This document shows positions 4,633 through 6,212 of a stretch of DNA of 6,212 nt, in pieces. Positions within the stretch are counted from its first letter, which is position 1. Every line of letters starts with the position of its first letter. Position numbers and translations under genes: made by a program. The notes beneath the pieces are model-generated. The model saw only the letters and a program-made list of their open reading frames with translations, had not been told where the DNA came from and searched no databases. Location: assembly GCA_012513595.1 (NCBI GenBank), contig JAAZBY010000330.1, positions 1 to 6,212 on the forward strand. Reading direction: 5' to 3'. This DNA comes from Chloroflexota bacterium. Lineage in GTDB: Bacteria > Chloroflexota > Anaerolineae > UBA1429.

Positions 4633-6212
4633 ATGCCAGGCATGACAGCGGCACCGCGCATCCTTGTGGTTTGCCCGCGGGAGGAGGCCCCGGAAGAGAT
4701 CCGGGCCGCCCTTTCCGGGCGCTACGCCAACGCCCAGGTCCATTGGGTCTCGCAGGATAGCCTGGCCCTGAACCGCGCCGAGGATCTGCAGGTGGACGTG
4801 GTGCTGGCCTATGCCGACCTGGGGGCCGAGGCGACGGTCTCGCTCGTCCGGCGGCTGGCCCAGAGCCTGCCCGAGGTGGCGGTGCTCGTCCTGGTTCCCT
4901 GGGACGGGATGGCGCTGGCGCGCCATGCCGTGCTGGCCGGCGCGCGCGGCTTTCTGATGCAGCCGATCGACCCCGAGGAGCTGAACCGCTCTTTGACGGA
5001 GGCGCTGCGTGCGGCGCCCAAGGCCCACGCGGTCGCCGCCGAGGAGGCCGGCCCCCGCCGCGAGGGGCAGGTGATCGTCTTTTGCGCGCCCAAGGGCGGC
5101 ACCGGCCGCACCACCCTGGCGGTGAACACGGCGCTGTCGCTGCGCGGCGTCACGGCGGAGCGGGCCATCATCGTCGACGCCGACTGGGCCGCGCCGGCCA
5201 TCGACGTGGCCCTCAACCTCAAGCACATGCACGACCTGGGCGACCTGCTGCCGCGCATGGCCGGCCTCGATGAGGCGCTGGTCGACGCGGTGCTGGTGGA
5301 GCACTCTACCGGGGTCAAGGCGCTCTTGGCGCCCCCGCCGACGCGCGGCGCCCCGCTGATCAACCCCGCGCAGGTCCAGCTGCTTTTCTCGGTGCTGCGG
5401 CGCATGGCGGAGTGGGTGGTCGTGGACCTGGGCCTGCCGCTTGACGAGACGGCCTTCTCCTTCCTGGCGGAGGCGGATCGCGTCGTCCTGAACGTCCTGC
5501 CGGAGATGATTGGCCTGCGCAACACGCGCCGGGTGCTTGAGCGGATGCTGGCCCACGGCGTGCCGCGGCGGCGCATCCTGGTGGTGGTGAACCGGGCCAC
5601 CCTGATCGGTGGGATGCCACTGACCGACATCCAGGGGCGCCTGGGGATTGAGGTGGCCTACCAGATACCGGACGACCAGCCCACGGTGACGTCGAGCGTC
5701 AACCGCGGGGTGCCGCTGGTCGTTGACAGGCGCTACACGGCGCTAGCGCGGGCCATGCGCGAGTTTGCCCAGCGGCTGGTGGTGGCTGCGGAGGAAGCGC
5801 AGGGCGAGGAGGCCGAGGGCAAGGCCTTCCCCAAGGTGGAAGAGGCCCAACGCCCGCCGCACCGGCGCGTGCCACGGTGGGCCTGGGCCGGGGCGGCGGC
5901 CCTGGTGGTGATCGCGGCGCTGGGGGTGTTGGGGGGCCCGCGGCTGGCGCAGGCCTGGCGCGCGCAGCGCCAGGCGGCCGTGCCGACGTCCCCGGCCGAG
6001 ACCCCTTCCCCCGCGGCGGTGGCCATGGCGGACGGCACAGCCGCGCCCACGCTGGACGCCCCGGCGGCCGCGCCGACGGCTGCCGAGCCGACCTCGGCCC
6101 CGCCCACAGAGACGCCCGCGCCCCCCGCGACCGAGCCGGCCACGCCGACCGCGGCGCCGGCCACGCCGACCGCGGCGCCGGCCACGCCGACCGCGGCGCC
6201 GGCCACGCCGAC
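4633..6212 (+). CDS. CpaE/TadZ-like ATPase with membrane anchor and Pro/Thr-rich tail (3' incomplete)
   Basis: The frame is open for 526 codons to the window end. The ATG at 4633 has GGGGAG 6 nt upstream; an in-frame ATG at 4642 is spaced worse. Residues 9-127 resemble a receiver domain lacking its phosphorylation residues (Cys14-Pro15 at the acidic pair, Tyr60 near the phospho-Asp site, Gln110 for the Lys). Residues 146-385 form a MinD/ParA-type domain: deviant Walker A PKGGTGRTT (153-161) with signature Lys154 but Arg159 at the P-loop lysine, IIVDADW (179-185), Walker-B-like WVVVDLG (261-267) and IPDD (345-348). CpaE/TadZ proteins place Flp/Tad pilus machinery at the cell pole or membrane. 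A basic stretch HRRVPRW (410-416) precedes one membrane helix (about 417-435), so the C-terminus should lie outside the membrane. After it comes a Pro/Ala/Thr-rich tail. The missing end decides the final role, and no other pilus gene is in the window. Confidence 0.85.
   Translation, partial: MPGMTAAPRILVVCPREEAPEEIRAALSGRYANAQVHWVSQDSLALNRAEDLQVDVVLAYADLGAEATVSLVRRLAQSLPEVAVLVLVPWDGMALARHAVLAGARGFLMQPIDPEELNRSLTEALRAAPKAHAVAAEEAGPRREGQVIVFCAPKGGTGRTTLAVNTALSLRGVTAERAIIVDADWAAPAIDVALNLKHMHDLGDLLPRMAGLDEALVDAVLVEHSTGVKALLAPPPTRGAPLINPAQVQLLFSVLRRMAEWVVVDLGLPLDETAFSFLAEADRVVLNVLPEMIGLRNTRRVLERMLAHGVPRRRILVVVNRATLIGGMPLTDIQGRLGIEVAYQIPDDQPTVTSSVNRGVPLVVDRRYTALARAMREFAQRLVVAAEEAQGEEAEGKAFPKVEEAQRPPHRRVPRWAWAGAAALVVIAALGVLGGPRLAQAWRAQRQAAVPTSPAETPSPAAVAMADGTAAPTLDAPAAAPTAAEPTSAPPTETPAPPATEPATPTAAPATPTAAPATPTAAPATP
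6139..6212 (+). repeat. Perfect 21-nt tandem repeats encoding ATPTAAP
   Basis: Three identical 21-nt units (6139-6159, 6160-6180, 6181-6201) and the first 11 nt of a fourth run into the window end. Each encodes ATPTAAP in frame with the CpaE-like protein. Identity at the nucleotide level, including third positions, points to recent duplication or slippage. The array may continue beyond the window. Confidence 0.93.

Noticed and set aside
4627..5556. A 309-codon open frame on the minus strand
   Set aside because: It is antisense to the CpaE-like gene, is rich in Arg, Gln, Gly and His as expected from GC-rich antisense reading, and shows no motif. The plus-strand frame carries recognisable ATPase motifs.

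Overview
The window is GC-rich bacterial DNA with dense genes on both strands. It probably comes from an Anaerolineae-like member of the Chloroflexota. That placement is an inference from the GC content, the clear TTGACA/TATAAT-type promoters, the Pro/Thr/Ala-rich extracytoplasmic linker on a CpaE-like ATPase, and the intergenic palindromes built from 9-nt AATCCTGTT / GACAGGATT units. No rRNA or tRNA gene is present to confirm it.

Layout, left to right. Positions 1-300 hold one copy of the palindromic repeat and then a strong sigma70-type promoter. That promoter drives a complete thioredoxin reductase gene (trxB, 301-1317, +), which ends at a perfect 17-bp hairpin terminator (1341-1385). Three minus-strand genes follow, converging on trxB. 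In their order of transcription they are an MFS transporter (3836-2625), a small P-loop kinase of the AAA_33/zeta-toxin-like type (2546-1950) and a short acidic protein of unknown function (1860-1402). A hairpin with a T-run separates transporter and kinase. The unknown gene has its own promoter, whose -35 box overlaps the kinase stop codon.

A 796-bp intergenic region (3837-4632) separates the transporter from a divergent plus-strand gene. It holds the transporter's -10 box, two more copies of the palindrome (about 3952-4109 and 4181-4310), a plus-strand promoter (4417-4444) and a GC-rich leader of about 180 nt.

The last gene (4633 to the window end, 3' incomplete) is the most interesting. 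It encodes a CpaE/TadZ-like protein with a degenerate receiver domain and a MinD/ParA-type ATPase domain in which the P-loop lysine is replaced by arginine. A single membrane-spanning segment follows, then a Pro/Ala/Thr-rich tail that ends in perfect 21-nt tandem repeats at the window edge. The whole frame was read by direct translation, and it has no stop in the window. This looks like a membrane-tethered variant of the Flp/Tad-pilus localisation ATPase with an unseen extracytoplasmic C-terminus.

The genes do not form one evident pathway: trxB is thiol redox, the transporter and kinase could be functionally linked but have no identifiable substrate, and the CpaE-like gene probably begins a separate transcription unit.
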